A stretch of DNA of 64,000 nucleotides from Halorussus salinus (lineage in GTDB: Archaea > Halobacteriota > Halobacteria > Halobacteriales > Haladaptataceae). Made by a program: the position numbers and the translations under genes. The stretch is from positions 1,280,927 through 1,344,926 of the forward strand of contig NZ_ML974127.1 of the NCBI RefSeq assembly GCF_004765815.2, given 5' to 3'. Below are positions 31,086 through 39,992 of the stretch, piece after piece (within the stretch, counting starts at the first letter, position 1; each line of letters opens with the position of its first letter). The notes under the pieces are model-generated. The model was given only the letters and a program-made list of their open reading frames with translations. It searched no databases and was not told where the DNA came from.

Positions 31086-32216
31086 CTACTCGGCGTCGTC
31101 TTCGTCGCCCGACGAACCGCCGTCACCGACCGCATCGGTCTCGCCGTCGCCGACGATGGCCTCCACGTCGGCGTGGTCGTGGAGGAGTTCGGCCATCGTC
31201 TCGACCGTCTCGGCGTCGCGCGTGCGACCGCTCCGAATCACGTCCTCGGCGCGCTCGACGGTCGTCAGCGTGTCCGACTGGACCAGTAGGACCGGTACGC
31301 CCTTCTCCTCGGCCTTGCCGATGACCGCGCCCGGCGGGCGGTAGCCCCCGGTCAGGATGAGACACTTCACGCCCGGCGCTTCCAGCGCGACGCGCTGGAG
31401 GTCGGGGCGGTCCCCGCCGGTGATGAGCGCGGCGTCCTTCGTCCGACGGAGGTGTCGCAGGGCCGAGTCGCCCGACATCGCGCCGACGAGGAACCGCTCC
31501 ACGAAGGCGTCGCCCGGCGCGCTGTTCAACTGCTCGGCCGATAGCTCCTCGGCGAGTCCGTCCACGGTCACGCCAGCGAGTTTCTGCTCGCGCGGGACGA
31601 CCCCCAGTACGGGGACTCCTCGGCCTTCGAGGAAGGGGACGACTTCGGTGTCGAGGCCGTCGAAGTTGCCCTCTTGGACGGCGTTGAACAGGACGCCGAG
31701 GAGTCGGTCGTCGCCGCCCGACCGCACGTCCTCGGCGGCGGCGGCCAGCACGTCGTCCACGTCGCCAGCCTGCGAGTACTTCGAGAGGAGCAGGACCTCG
31801 GCGTCCAGCAGGTCGGCGACTTCGGGGTCGGTCAGGCCCACGATGCCGCCCGTGGTGAGTTTCCCGCCGCCCTCGATTATCATCAGGTCCTTCTCCTCGG
31901 CCAGACTGTCGAAGCTCTCGCGGACCTGCTCGCGGAGTTCGTCGGGGTCCTCGCGGCCCTTGATGGCCTGCTCGATGAAGGTGGGCGAGTAGACGACCGG
32001 TTCGAGGTCGTGCATCTCGGCGTCCAAGCCGAGGAGTTCCCGCGCCAGCATCGGGTCCTCGTCTAAGGTCTTGCCGACGTTGCTCTGGAGTCGGGTTCCC
32101 TTGGGTTTCATGTAGCCGACCGAGAGGCCGCGCTCGGCGGCCAACTCGGCCAGCGCGAGCGCGACCGCGGTCTTGCCTGTACTCTCTTCGGTCGCGGTTA
32201 CGAGTATCGTTTTCAT
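31086..32216 (-). CDS. Phosphotransacetylase-family protein (BioD-like plus DRTGG domain)
   Basis: A 376-residue protein. The N-terminal part (1-210) has a BioD-type P-loop (VTATEESTGKTAVALALA) and EGGGKLTTGGIVGL; the middle (about 220-330) has a DRTGG-like domain, AMSGDSALRHLRRTKDAALITGGDRPDLQ. That pairing matches proteins annotated as phosphotransacetylase family in archaea, without the catalytic Pta domain. An acidic tail follows. It starts 13 bases after the stop of the ADP-forming acetyl-CoA synthetase gene, so the two are an operon in acetate/acetyl-CoA metabolism, most likely in a regulatory or accessory role. Confidence 0.8.
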   Translation of the reverse strand: MKTILVTATEESTGKTAVALALAELAAERGLSVGYMKPKGTRLQSNVGKTLDEDPMLARELLGLDAEMHDLEPVVYSPTFIEQAIKGREDPDELREQVRESFDSLAEEKDLMIIEGGGKLTTGGIVGLTDPEVADLLDAEVLLLSKYSQAGDVDDVLAAAAEDVRSGGDDRLLGVLFNAVQEGNFDGLDTEVVPFLEGRGVPVLGVVPREQKLAGVTVDGLAEELSAEQLNSAPGDAFVERFLVGAMSGDSALRHLRRTKDAALITGGDRPDLQRVALEAPGVKCLILTGGYRPPGAVIGKAEEKGVPVLLVQSDTLTTVERAEDVIRSGRTRDAETVETMAELLHDHADVEAIVGDGETDAVGDGGSSGDEDDAE

Positions 32217-32229
32217 GATTCGGTAATCC

Positions 32230-34389
32230 TCATAGTTCGTCGGTGTCCACGGTCAGTCGCACGTCCACGGCCTGCACGCCGTCGGGTCCCGCGACGAGGG
32301 GGTTCACGTCGAGTTCCAGAATCGCGGGGAAGTCGGTCACGAGTTGCGAGAGGCGCTGGAGGCTCTCCACGATGGCCTCGCGGTCGGCGGGGTCCCGACC
32401 CCGCGCCCCGCGCAGGAGCGGTGCCGACCGAATCCCCTCGACCATCTCTCCGGCCTCGCGCTCGCTCACGGGCGCGACGCGGGTCTCGGTGTCCTCCAGA
32501 ATCTCCACGAAGATGCCCCCGAGTCCGAACAGCAGGAGCGGGCCGAACTGCGGGTCGCGGTTCATCCCGATGATGGTCTCGGTGCCCGAGTCGAGGTCCA
32601 CCATCTCCTGCACTTGGACGCCAAGAATCTCGGCGTCGGGTTGGTAGTTCCGGGCGCGAGTCACGAGGTCCTCGTAGGCGTCGTACACGTCCTCGGGCGC
32701 GACGCCGACCTTCACGCCGCCGATGTCGGACTTGTGCAGGATGTCCGGAGAGACGATTTTCATCACCACGTCGCCCGCGATGTCTTGGGCGGCGGCGACG
32801 GCCTCCTCGGGGTCCTCGGCGATGGTGCCCTCGGGCGTCGGAATCCCGTAGGCGTCCAGCAGGTCCATCGCCTCCACGCCGAGGCGGTTGTCGCCGCGCT
32901 CCTCGGCGCGGGCGAGGATGTCCTCGGCGCGTTCGCGGTCCACGTCGAACTCCGCTGGCTCGTCGTAGTCGCGCTGGCTGATGGTCCGGTAGCGCGAGAG
33001 CGCGTCGAGGCTCCGGACCGCGCGGGCCGGGTCGAAGTAGTTCGGGATGCCGCCCTCGCGCAGTTTCTCCTTGGCGGACTCGGTGCGCTCGCCGCCCATC
33101 AGGACGGCGGCGACCGGCTTGCCGTGTTCGGCCTGTAGGTCGGTGATGGACTCGGCGAGGTCGTCGAAGTCGATGACGGCCGTGGGTGCAGACAGGACCA
33201 CCGCACACCCGACGTTCTCGTCGGCCAAGGCGATGTCGAGGGCCTCCTCGAATCGCTCGATGTCGGCGTCCCCGATGGCGTCGATTGGGTTGTAGATGTT
33301 GGCCTCCTCGGGCATCGCCTCGGAGAGTTCGGCCAAGGTCTCGTCGGTGAACGACGCCAGTGAGAGGTTCGAGTCGCCCACCGCGTCGGTGGTCATGACG
33401 CCGGGACCGCCCGCGTTCGTCACGATGGCCACGTCGTCGGACTCGGGAAGCGGTTGGCCCGACAGAATCTGAGCGAAGTCGAACAGCTCTTGGACGTTCT
33501 CGACGCGGAGGACCCCGGCCTGCTCCAGTCCGGCCTCGTAGGCCTGCTCGCTCCCCGCGAGCGTACCAGTGTGCGACGAGACGGCCTGCGCGCCCGCCTC
33601 GGTGCGTCCGGATTTCACCATCACGATGGGCGTGTCGTCGGTCGTCTCGCGCGCGGCGTCGATGAACTCCTCGCCGTTCTCGACGCCCTCCAAGTAGCCC
33701 AAGATAACGTCGGTGTCGGGGTCGTCGCCCCACGCGTCCACGAAGTCTGTCTCGTCTAACACGGCCTTGTTGCCCAGCGACACCACGTCCTTGAAGCCGA
33801 TGCCCTCGTCGTTGGCCCAGTCGAGGACCGCGGTGATGAACGCGCCCGACTGGCTCATGAAGGAGATAGAACCCGAGAGCGCGTTTTCGGGGCCGAAGGT
33901 GGCGTTGAGTCCGGTCGGCGTACTCATCACGCCGAGGCTGTTCGGGCCGACGAGGTTGAGGTCGTACTGCTGGGCGACCTCGGTCAGTTCCTGCTCCCGA
34001 CTCGCGCCCTCGCTCCCGGTCTCGCCGAACCCGGCGGTGATGACCACCACGTTGCGCACGTCGGCCTCGCCGCACTGGCGGACCGCATCGACGGCAATCG
34101 ACGGCGGCACGACGATGACGGCGAGGTTCAGTTCACCCGGTACGGAGTCCACGTCGGGGTAGCAGTCCAACCCCAGCACGTCGTCGTAGTTGGGGTTCAC
34201 CGGAACGGTCTCGCCCGCGAAGTCGGCCTGCAAGTTCTGCGTAATCGCACGACCGATGGACCCGTCGCTCTCGGTCGCGCCGATTACGGCGACTCGCTCG
34301 GGCGCGAACAGTCCCGACAACCCTCCTGTATTCTCGTCCACGCCCGAAAGTTGGCCCGATTCGCGCTTAAAAGTGGTGTCCCGTTTCAT
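32230..34389 (-). CDS. acd: Acetate-CoA ligase (ADP-forming)
   Basis: A 719-residue fused enzyme that converts acetyl-CoA, ADP and phosphate to acetate, ATP and CoA. Order: CoA-binding domain (FAPERVAVIGATESDGSIG), succinyl-CoA-ligase-like domain with the probable phospho-histidine in VSSHTGTLAG, then an ATP-grasp domain at the C terminus (DVVMKIVSPDILHKSDIGGVKVG). In haloarchaea the alpha and beta parts are fused as here. The start at 34389 is the ATG before the conserved hydrophilic N terminus; an earlier ATG adds eight residues. It precedes the phosphotransacetylase-like gene. Confidence 0.9.
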   Translation of the reverse strand: MKRDTTFKRESGQLSGVDENTGGLSGLFAPERVAVIGATESDGSIGRAITQNLQADFAGETVPVNPNYDDVLGLDCYPDVDSVPGELNLAVIVVPPSIAVDAVRQCGEADVRNVVVITAGFGETGSEGASREQELTEVAQQYDLNLVGPNSLGVMSTPTGLNATFGPENALSGSISFMSQSGAFITAVLDWANDEGIGFKDVVSLGNKAVLDETDFVDAWGDDPDTDVILGYLEGVENGEEFIDAARETTDDTPIVMVKSGRTEAGAQAVSSHTGTLAGSEQAYEAGLEQAGVLRVENVQELFDFAQILSGQPLPESDDVAIVTNAGGPGVMTTDAVGDSNLSLASFTDETLAELSEAMPEEANIYNPIDAIGDADIERFEEALDIALADENVGCAVVLSAPTAVIDFDDLAESITDLQAEHGKPVAAVLMGGERTESAKEKLREGGIPNYFDPARAVRSLDALSRYRTISQRDYDEPAEFDVDRERAEDILARAEERGDNRLGVEAMDLLDAYGIPTPEGTIAEDPEEAVAAAQDIAGDVVMKIVSPDILHKSDIGGVKVGVAPEDVYDAYEDLVTRARNYQPDAEILGVQVQEMVDLDSGTETIIGMNRDPQFGPLLLFGLGGIFVEILEDTETRVAPVSEREAGEMVEGIRSAPLLRGARGRDPADREAIVESLQRLSQLVTDFPAILELDVNPLVAGPDGVQAVDVRLTVDTDEL

Positions 34390-34522
34390 CGCGGCGGGAA
34401 TCGACGAGTACAACCGCGACCTACTCGGTCACAATCGACGCCATCCGGCGTGAAACTGAGATTATTTACTCACATCCGAAATCAAAAATCCGGAGTACAG
34501 CCCCCGAGGAGCGCGTAAATGG

Positions 34523-34535
34523 TGCATAATTATAC
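34523..34535 (+). promoter_or_regulatory. TATA box of pckA
   Basis: TGCATAATTATAC centred about 31 bases before the ATG at 34560. The position fits a leaderless transcript, common in haloarchaea. Confidence 0.6.
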
Positions 34536-34559
34536 GTCCGGGTACTCTGTCTCCACTCG

Positions 34560-36098
34560 ATGTCAGAATCCGGGAAGACAGTTCGGTCGCTGGAGACAGC
34601 ACTCCCCGACCCTGTCGAAGCGGGCAACGTACTCTACGACCCGTCGCTGGACCGACTCCGCGAGTTCTCCTCGCATCTGGAAACGACCACCGAGTTCGGG
34701 TCGCCGTCGTACGTCAGCGACGAGCGGTCGCGCAACGCCGACCGGACGAAGAACGCCGTGGACGACGAGTTCGGCCCGGCCGACTACGCGCGCGTCGAGG
34801 AGGCCGTCGAAGCCGCCAGCGAGCGCGAGATGGTCTGCGTGGACCGCCGGATGGGCCGCCACCCCGACCACTCGTACGTCTGTCGGCTCCTCGTCACGAA
34901 GGAGTACGCTCGCATCGCGCTGGCGTGGTCGAAGCTCTTCGAGCCGGTCGAGAGCGGCGACGCCGACGGCGCGGACGCCGCGCCGGACCCGGACTTCGTG
35001 ACGGTACAAGTGCCCGACGCCGACGAGACCGCCATCCGCGTCCTGCCCGACGAGGGCGTCACCGCGGTCCTCGGGAGCGACTACACCGGCGAGGCCAAGA
35101 AGTCGTTCCTCCGACTGTTCATGTACTACGCGAAACAGCAGGGCGGCCTCGGTCTCCACGCCGGGAGCAAGCGCGTGCGCTTGCGAGACGACGCAGGCGA
35201 CTTGAAGGAAGTCGGCCAAGCGTTCCTCGGCCTGTCGGCGACCGGCAAGTCCACCCTGACCGCCCACGGCCTCTGGCTCGACGAGGAATTGGGCGAGGAG
35301 GCCACGATGCTCCAAGACGACGTGTGCGCGCTCCGCCCGGACGGAGCCATCGCCGGGAGCGAGGGCAACGGGCTCTACGTCAAGACCATCGGACTCGACG
35401 CCGACGAGCAACCCGCGATGCACGACGCCGTGACCGACGAGTCGGCGGTCTTGGAGAACGTGGACGTGGCCGACGACGGGACGGTCGATTTCGACAGCGA
35501 CCGCCACACCTCGAACGGGCGCGCGGTCATCGAGCGCGAGCAGTTGTCGTCGGCGGGCGAGGACATCGACCTCGACGGCGTAGACCAGATTTTCTTCATC
35601 ACCCGCAACCCCGTGATGCCGCCGGTCGCCAAACTGACCCCCGAGGAGGCCGCCGCGGCGTTCATGCTCGGCGAGTCGGTCCAGACCAGCGCGGGCGACC
35701 CCTCGAAGGCGGGCGAGTCCATCCGCGTCGTCGGGACCAACCCGTTCATCGTCGGGTCGAAGGGCGAGGAGGGCAACCGCTTCCGGGACCTCGTGGCCGA
35801 CCTCGACGTGGACTGCTTCGTCCTCAACACCGGGGACCTCGGCGGCCGCGACGTGGGCGTCGAGGAGTCCGTGACGCTACTGCGGGAAATCGCCCGCGGG
35901 ACCGTCGAGTGGACCGACGACGAGGCGACGGGCATGACGGTCCCGAGCGAGGTGCCGGGGATGGACGTGTCCGAGTACGACGCGGCCGCGAACGTCGCAA
36001 ATCTGGACGAGAAACTGGCGAAACTCCGGACCGAGCGCCGCACCCACCTCCGCACCTTCGAGGAGTTGGACGACGACATCGAGGACGCGGTGTACTGA
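34560..36098 (+). CDS. pckA: Phosphoenolpyruvate carboxykinase (ATP)
   Basis: A 512-residue enzyme that makes phosphoenolpyruvate from oxaloacetate and ATP, the entry step of gluconeogenesis. Diagnostic parts: SDYTGEAKKSFLRLFMYYAK (about 173-192) and the P-loop GLSATGKST (224-232), both typical of the ATP-dependent type, followed by DDVCALRPDGAI and the GLYVKTIGLD region. An ATP-type enzyme here matches a growth mode on peptides or acetate. It diverges from the acetate-CoA ligase gene, and the adjacency of acetate, PEP and trehalose genes gives this block a carbon-metabolism theme. Confidence 0.9.
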   Translation: MSESGKTVRSLETALPDPVEAGNVLYDPSLDRLREFSSHLETTTEFGSPSYVSDERSRNADRTKNAVDDEFGPADYARVEEAVEAASEREMVCVDRRMGRHPDHSYVCRLLVTKEYARIALAWSKLFEPVESGDADGADAAPDPDFVTVQVPDADETAIRVLPDEGVTAVLGSDYTGEAKKSFLRLFMYYAKQQGGLGLHAGSKRVRLRDDAGDLKEVGQAFLGLSATGKSTLTAHGLWLDEELGEEATMLQDDVCALRPDGAIAGSEGNGLYVKTIGLDADEQPAMHDAVTDESAVLENVDVADDGTVDFDSDRHTSNGRAVIEREQLSSAGEDIDLDGVDQIFFITRNPVMPPVAKLTPEEAAAAFMLGESVQTSAGDPSKAGESIRVVGTNPFIVGSKGEEGNRFRDLVADLDVDCFVLNTGDLGGRDVGVEESVTLLREIARGTVEWTDDEATGMTVPSEVPGMDVSEYDAAANVANLDEKLAKLRTERRTHLRTFEELDDDIEDAVY

Positions 36099-36140
36099 CT
36101 TCGGCTGCCCCGTTTCCGTCGGAACGCGCCCTCAGCCGAA

Positions 36141-36785
36141 TTAGTTTCTGTCGGATAAATCCAAATCCAAATCCGTGTCGAAGAAGATGCTGGAGATGGC
36201 GTTTTCCCGGACGTACACGAACGCTCCGTTGGTAATTCTATCGGTGATTCGACCATCTTCCCGGCGGATAGTCTGTGGATACACCAGCAGTAAGTCCCGC
36301 ATGTCGTTGGTCGTCCCGATAGCTCCGAGGTAGCCCTGGATTTCGTCGCCAGCGTCGGTATTAACGCGGACTTCGATAGGTTCCTCCGCGTTTCTCGCTT
36401 TCTTCATGAGGTAGTTCCACGTCGGTTCCGGAATATCCTTGCTGAGTTCCCTGATGTTTCGATTTCGGACGACCGTGCCGGACACGACGCCGAGACCGCT
36501 AGCGACGAGCAAAAGTAACGGAAACGCGACAGCGAGCGATTCTATCGTCAGAACCACGTTCGGCCAAACCAGACGCGATTGTGTAATAGACGTGAGAGTC
36601 GTATAGAGGAAGTAGAGAACCGAGATCGAGACCCCGCTCCCCAAGAGACTCCAGAGTGTCTTCTCGAACCGTTTGAGCGGAATCGTGACGTGTCCGATGA
36701 GTCGAGCGGTCGCGTAGGCGACGTACCCCGGAACGAGACTCAAGAAGACTACGATGACCTGTACGGTCGGCGCGGTCACAGCCAT
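36141..36785 (-). CDS. DUF6338-like membrane protein
   Basis: A 214-residue protein with two or three N-terminal transmembrane segments (about residues 8-28, 44-66, 78-102) and a C-terminal soluble part containing IEVRVNTDAGDEIQGYLGAIG and ENAISSIFFDTDLDLD. The layout matches the DUF6338 family, whose function is unknown. Base composition is clearly less G+C-rich and codon choice less biased than that of flanking genes, suggesting transfer. A 42-codon ORF lies ten bases upstream in the same direction. Confidence 0.65.
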   Translation of the reverse strand: MAVTAPTVQVIVVFLSLVPGYVAYATARLIGHVTIPLKRFEKTLWSLLGSGVSISVLYFLYTTLTSITQSRLVWPNVVLTIESLAVAFPLLLLVASGLGVVSGTVVRNRNIRELSKDIPEPTWNYLMKKARNAEEPIEVRVNTDAGDEIQGYLGAIGTTNDMRDLLLVYPQTIRREDGRITDRITNGAFVYVRENAISSIFFDTDLDLDLSDRN

Positions 36786-36795
36786 AAAAGAATGC

Positions 36796-36924
36796 TCAAT
36801 CGTCCGCTTCGGCCTTTTCTTCTTCAGTCTGCTCGTCTGCTTCTTCCCGTGGGTCGGAATCCGGGGTATCAGAAACGTACAATCGGGCGACGAAATCGGA
36901 AATCCCGTTCGAGTAATGTAACAT
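36796..36924 (-). CDS. Short acidic ORF upstream of the DUF6338-like gene
   Basis: A 42-codon ORF: MLHYSNGISDFVARLYVSDT (the first 20 residues), then PDSDPREEADEQTEEEKAEA and DD. The acid-rich end suits a halophile protein, and ten bases separate it from the DUF6338-like gene. A TATA-like AATATTTATACT lies about 32 bases upstream of its ATG, so transcription would start at or near the ATG. It could be a partner of the membrane protein. It is too short for a firm call. Confidence 0.5.
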   Translation of the reverse strand: MLHYSNGISDFVARLYVSDTPDSDPREEADEQTEEEKAEADD

Positions 36925-36949
36925 CCCGTTACACTATACTAGCCCGACA

Positions 36950-36964
36950 TAGTATAAATATTAT
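36950..36964 (-). promoter_or_regulatory. TATA-like promoter of the DUF6338 cluster
   Basis: On the minus strand AATATTTATACT in an A+T-rich stretch (36930-36990) about 32 bases before the short ORF. Spacing supports a leaderless transcript covering the short ORF and the DUF6338-like gene. Confidence 0.6.
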
Positions 36965-36998
36965 CCCAATTTAAATTAATAAGTCTAGGTGGGCCGGT

Positions 36999-37220
36999 TC
37001 AGTGTGATTTCCGCGAGCAGGTGTCCACGCCCAACAGCGCGTAGAGGCCGCAAAACTGCGTGGCGGCGTTGAACAGGAGCGCCGCGCCCGCCACGATTCC
37101 GACGATGCCGAGACCGCTGTAACCGAGGAGCATCCCGCCGCCCGCCAGCGCGAGCAACGCGACCCCGAGGACTGCGCGAGCGATTCTGTCCCACTTGCCG
37201 ACGTTGCGCGTGAGTGGCAT
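36999..37220 (-). CDS. YgaP-like inner membrane protein (DUF2892)
   Basis: A 73-residue protein with the DUF2892 opening (TRNVGKWDRIARAVLG) and two transmembrane segments (about 15-33 and 36-54) followed by NAATQFCGLYALLGVDTC. The family includes the membrane part of YgaP, usually fused to rhodanese in bacteria; here it stands alone. Two cysteines near the end are typical. Function is not established. Confidence 0.85.
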   Translation of the reverse strand: MPLTRNVGKWDRIARAVLGVALLALAGGGMLLGYSGLGIVGIVAGAALLFNAATQFCGLYALLGVDTCSRKSH

Positions 37221-37290
37221 ACCTCCGTCTCGGGACCGGAGACAGTTAACTCTACGTCGGACCGAAGCGCCGAGCGCCGGTTCGCGGCGG

Positions 37291-37400
37291 TCATTCGTCC
37301 GCCGACTCGTGCGCTCGCCGGACTGACCGCGCTAACTCCTCGCGGTCAGTCGTCCGCCGACTCGTGTGCTCGCCGGACTGACCGCGCTAGCTCCTCGCGG
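37291..37400 (-). repeat. 55-base tandem duplication of a gene 3' end
   Basis: 37346-37400 codes for the last residues (ELARSVRRAHESADD) and stop of the DUF123 protein. 37291-37345 is a nearly identical copy just downstream, with about four changes (for example GCGCTCG/GTGCTCG and CTAACTC/CTAGCTC). The period is 55 bases, so the copy is not in the same frame. Confidence 0.85.
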
Positions 37401-37774
37401 TCGGGCGCGAACGTCAGATGCGACTCGCAGTCGCAGTCCGACGCCCCGAGACCGGCGACCGATTCGGTCGCGCCGTCGCCCTCCTCGACTTCTCGGCTGA
37501 CCTCGCACTCCACATCCGCGCTCGCTGTTTTCACCACGTCCGCGATTCGACTCGCCGGGTGGCCCAGTAGGTAATCGACGTGCCAGTGGCGCGCGTCGCG
37601 CTCCCCGGCGGCGAGTTCGCGGTGGCGCTCGACGCGGGCGAACCCGCCGGTCCCGAACGCGCTCCCGGTGTAGGCGTACCACCCCGCGGACAGGTCGCGC
37701 TCGCCCGCCGCGCCGAACGCGACGCTGGCCGGGGCGTCGAGTTCTACGAGCAAGGTATAGGTTCCTTTCGACAT
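37346..37774 (-). CDS. DUF123 (GIY-YIG-like) protein
   Basis: A 142-residue protein with the DUF123 pattern: GTYTLLVELDAPASVAFGAAGERDLSAGWYAYTGSAFG at the N terminus, then RVERHRELAAGERDARHWHVDYLLGHP. DUF123 proteins have a fold related to GIY-YIG nucleases and are often near or fused to endonuclease III, but activity is not proven. Later cysteines (CDCES) may bind metal. The start at 37774 is the ATG directly before the family core. Its last 55 bases are tandemly duplicated downstream. Confidence 0.8.
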   Translation of the reverse strand: MSKGTYTLLVELDAPASVAFGAAGERDLSAGWYAYTGSAFGTGGFARVERHRELAAGERDARHWHVDYLLGHPASRIADVVKTASADVECEVSREVEEGDGATESVAGLGASDCDCESHLTFAPDREELARSVRRAHESADD

Positions 37775-37807
37775 TGTCTGTCTATTCTCTAGCAACTAGC
37801 AGTCACT

Positions 37808-38224
37808 TTAGAGGTGCGAGACGACCAGTCCGACCGCGATGGCGAGCATCGTGACGCCGTTCAGCGCGACCGACTGCTTGTGGTACTGGGCGAAGGCGTC
37901 GTCGCCAGCCTCCTCCATCTTCGGGATGAGGACCTGCCGCGCGTAGAGGTTCAGCGCCACGCCGACCAGCGGGAGCGCCGCGAGGAGAACCCCGTCGTAG
38001 GGGCCAACGCCGTGGACCAGTGCCGCGGCGAACGCGACGAAACCCAGCGCCGTCCCGAACGAGTAGTACTTCGGGAAGATGGCGTTGACGACTCGTCCGG
38101 CGTCGTCGCCCAACACGTCGAAGGTCGTCGGCGCGCCGACGAACGAGAAGAAGACGATGCTCCCGAGCCAGACGCCGAGGCTCGCGTCCAGTAGGGTGGC
38201 GAGCGCAGTTTCGAGGAGACCCAT
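37808..38224 (-). CDS. DUF4149-like membrane protein
   Basis: A 138-residue protein with four transmembrane segments (about residues 8-30, 46-68, 76-94 and 117-136) and the DUF4149 segment LGVWLGSIVFFSFVGAPTTFDVLG, in which a conserved motif ends the first helix. Function unknown. The start at 38224 gives a direct entry into the first helix. Confidence 0.75.
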   Translation of the reverse strand: MGLLETALATLLDASLGVWLGSIVFFSFVGAPTTFDVLGDDAGRVVNAIFPKYYSFGTALGFVAFAAALVHGVGPYDGVLLAALPLVGVALNLYARQVLIPKMEEAGDDAFAQYHKQSVALNGVTMLAIAVGLVVSHL

Positions 38225-38320
38225 GCGCGAGGCTTTGGACGCGCGGAAAATCAAGGATTCGGAAGCGGTGGCGGTTTCGGAAAACCGAACCTCGGCGAGT
38301 CGGAGCGGCCGAGAGTCGCA

Positions 38321-38671
38321 TCAGTCCCGGTGTGCGGCCCTCGACGCGAGGAGCAAGAAGGCGACGACCCCGACTTGCGACACGACGATGGGAGCGGTCG
38401 TGGCGTCACCGTGACCGAAGTGGTCGGCGAGCGCCAGCGGACTCACGCTCAGGCCAAACAGGCCGACCGCGTAGCCGAGTCTGTCCGCTCGCTCCTCGAA
38501 CTGTAGGCTCCGCCCGAACAACGAGAGGTCGAACGCGGCGTAGAAGTACGCGGCCCCGAAGTACACCGCCGCGAGTCCCAGCGCGACGAACCAGTCGGCG
38601 ACGAGAAACAGGTGCGTCCCGACGCCGACCAGCGACCCGCAGAGCGCGGCGAGCGGGAGCGACCGGTCCAT
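38321..38671 (-). CDS. Hypothetical membrane protein
   Basis: A 116-residue protein with about four hydrophobic segments (6-24, 28-48, 66-82 and 92-108). I recognise no family. It starts 65 bases before the stop of the YbaK gene in the same direction, so it may be read with it. Charged ends (MDRS... and AAHRD) support a real protein. Confidence 0.6.
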   Translation of the reverse strand: MDRSLPLAALCGSLVGVGTHLFLVADWFVALGLAAVYFGAAYFYAAFDLSLFGRSLQFEERADRLGYAVGLFGLSVSPLALADHFGHGDATTAPIVVSQVGVVAFLLLASRAAHRD

Positions 38672-38736
38672 GTCGGCAGTACCGAGCGTCGTCGGAAAGG
38701 CTTACCGGTCGTTTCGCCGGTCCGTCGCGCGACCGG

Positions 38737-39213
38737 TCACTCCGCCACGTCCGCGACCTCCGCGTCGGACAACTCCCGAAGCGTCTCCGGGTCGATGGGG
38801 AAGACCGCTTCCGGGGTCCCCGCGGCGGCCCACACCGTCTCGAACTCCGTCAGCGTCCGGTCGAGATACACCGGCACGTCGGCGTCGTGGCAGAACGGCG
38901 GCACGCCGCCGATGGACCACCCGAGCGCGGCCTTGATTTCCCCGGCGTCGGCCATCGCCACGTCGCTCTCCGTGAGGTCGAGAAGCCCCGCGAGTTTCGC
39001 CTCGCTCACGCGGTTCGCGCCGCTGGTCACGACCACGACGAGTCGGTCGTCGGCCCGCATGGCGATGCTACTGGCTATCTGGGCCACGTCGCAGCCGACG
39101 GCCTCGGCGGCGTCCGCGGCGGTCTTGGTCCCCTCGGGGAACTCCTCCACGTCCACCTCGAATCCGTACTCGCGTGCGGCGCGGTCGGCGAACTCCTCGG
39201 CTCGCTCGTGCAT
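38737..39213 (-). CDS. YbaK/EbsC-type aminoacyl-tRNA deacylase
   Basis: A 158-residue protein of the YbaK/ProX fold. Key stretches: EFPEGTKTAADAAEAVGCDVAQIASSI with the conserved Lys, VVVVTSGANRVSEAKLAGLL, and the conserved GWSIGGVPPFCHD loop. The family hydrolyses mischarged tRNA (for example Cys- or Ala-tRNA for proline) and keeps translation accurate. Cytosolic. The start at 39213 matches usual family length; an ATG seven codons earlier (39234) is possible. Confidence 0.85.
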   Translation of the reverse strand: MHERAEEFADRAAREYGFEVDVEEFPEGTKTAADAAEAVGCDVAQIASSIAMRADDRLVVVVTSGANRVSEAKLAGLLDLTESDVAMADAGEIKAALGWSIGGVPPFCHDADVPVYLDRTLTEFETVWAAAGTPEAVFPIDPETLRELSDAEVADVAE

Positions 39214-39355
39214 GGCCGTGAGTTGTGATGCCACGGGTCAAATATCTCCGGGTCGAGGTGAGACTCGCTCTCGGAGCGGATTCGGGTCCGAATCCGGGAC
39301 AGCCCGGACGACCGCTACGCCCGCCGGTTTCGTTCGGGACTCCCGCGGCGTCGGC

Positions 39356-39895
39356 TCACCCGCCGACTCCGGCCTCGTCGGTTCCCGGCGCGGACTCGAC
39401 GCCCGCAATCGCGGCGTACACCCCGCCGAGCAGGACGCCGTAGACCAGATGCGCCACGCCGAGGACGACCGGGAACGTGAACTCGCCGACCAGTCCCGGA
39501 ATCGGGAGGAGCGGCACCGGTAACTCCGTCGCACCGACCGCGTTCAGACCGACCGGGAGCAGGAACCCGCCGGTGAACACGCCGAGCGCCGCGCCGTAGC
39601 CCAGTCCGAGGCCGACGAGTTCGGTCGCCGTCGTCGTGTACTCGGCCAGTAGCGGTCGGGAGACCACCGCGACGAAGACTAGCGCGAAGACGACGCTGTT
39701 GAACAGGTGCGCGACCCACCCCGCGAGAACCGTCGGGTAGCCGTAGAGCGCGCCGACCAGCGCCATCGTGCCCGCGCCGAACTGGACGACCAGTCCCATC
39801 CCCACTCCGGCGACGAGTCCGGCGACGACGCCGCCGCCCCACGTTCTGAGCCACCGCGGCCGCGCTACGGTCGATGCTGTCGGTTCTGCTGTCAT
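39356..39895 (-). CDS. Multi-pass membrane protein of unknown function
   Basis: A 179-residue protein with about five transmembrane segments (about 22-44, 50-72, 88-112, 118-132, 140-165). It looks like the haloarchaeal family annotated as histidine-kinase-associated or DUF6789-type membrane proteins: small, glycine-rich helices with GGGVVAGLVAGVGMGL at the first segment. No catalytic motif. A monocistronic gene. Confidence 0.6.
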   Translation of the reverse strand: MTAEPTASTVARPRWLRTWGGGVVAGLVAGVGMGLVVQFGAGTMALVGALYGYPTVLAGWVAHLFNSVVFALVFVAVVSRPLLAEYTTTATELVGLGLGYGAALGVFTGGFLLPVGLNAVGATELPVPLLPIPGLVGEFTFPVVLGVAHLVYGVLLGGVYAAIAGVESAPGTDEAGVGG

Positions 39896-39992
39896 CGTCC
39901 TCCGGACCGACTCTCGACGCGCAGCGATTTAGATGCTTGCTAACGTTTCACAATACCGTCGAATCGGTCGGCGTGCGACGAACGCGCGGTCG

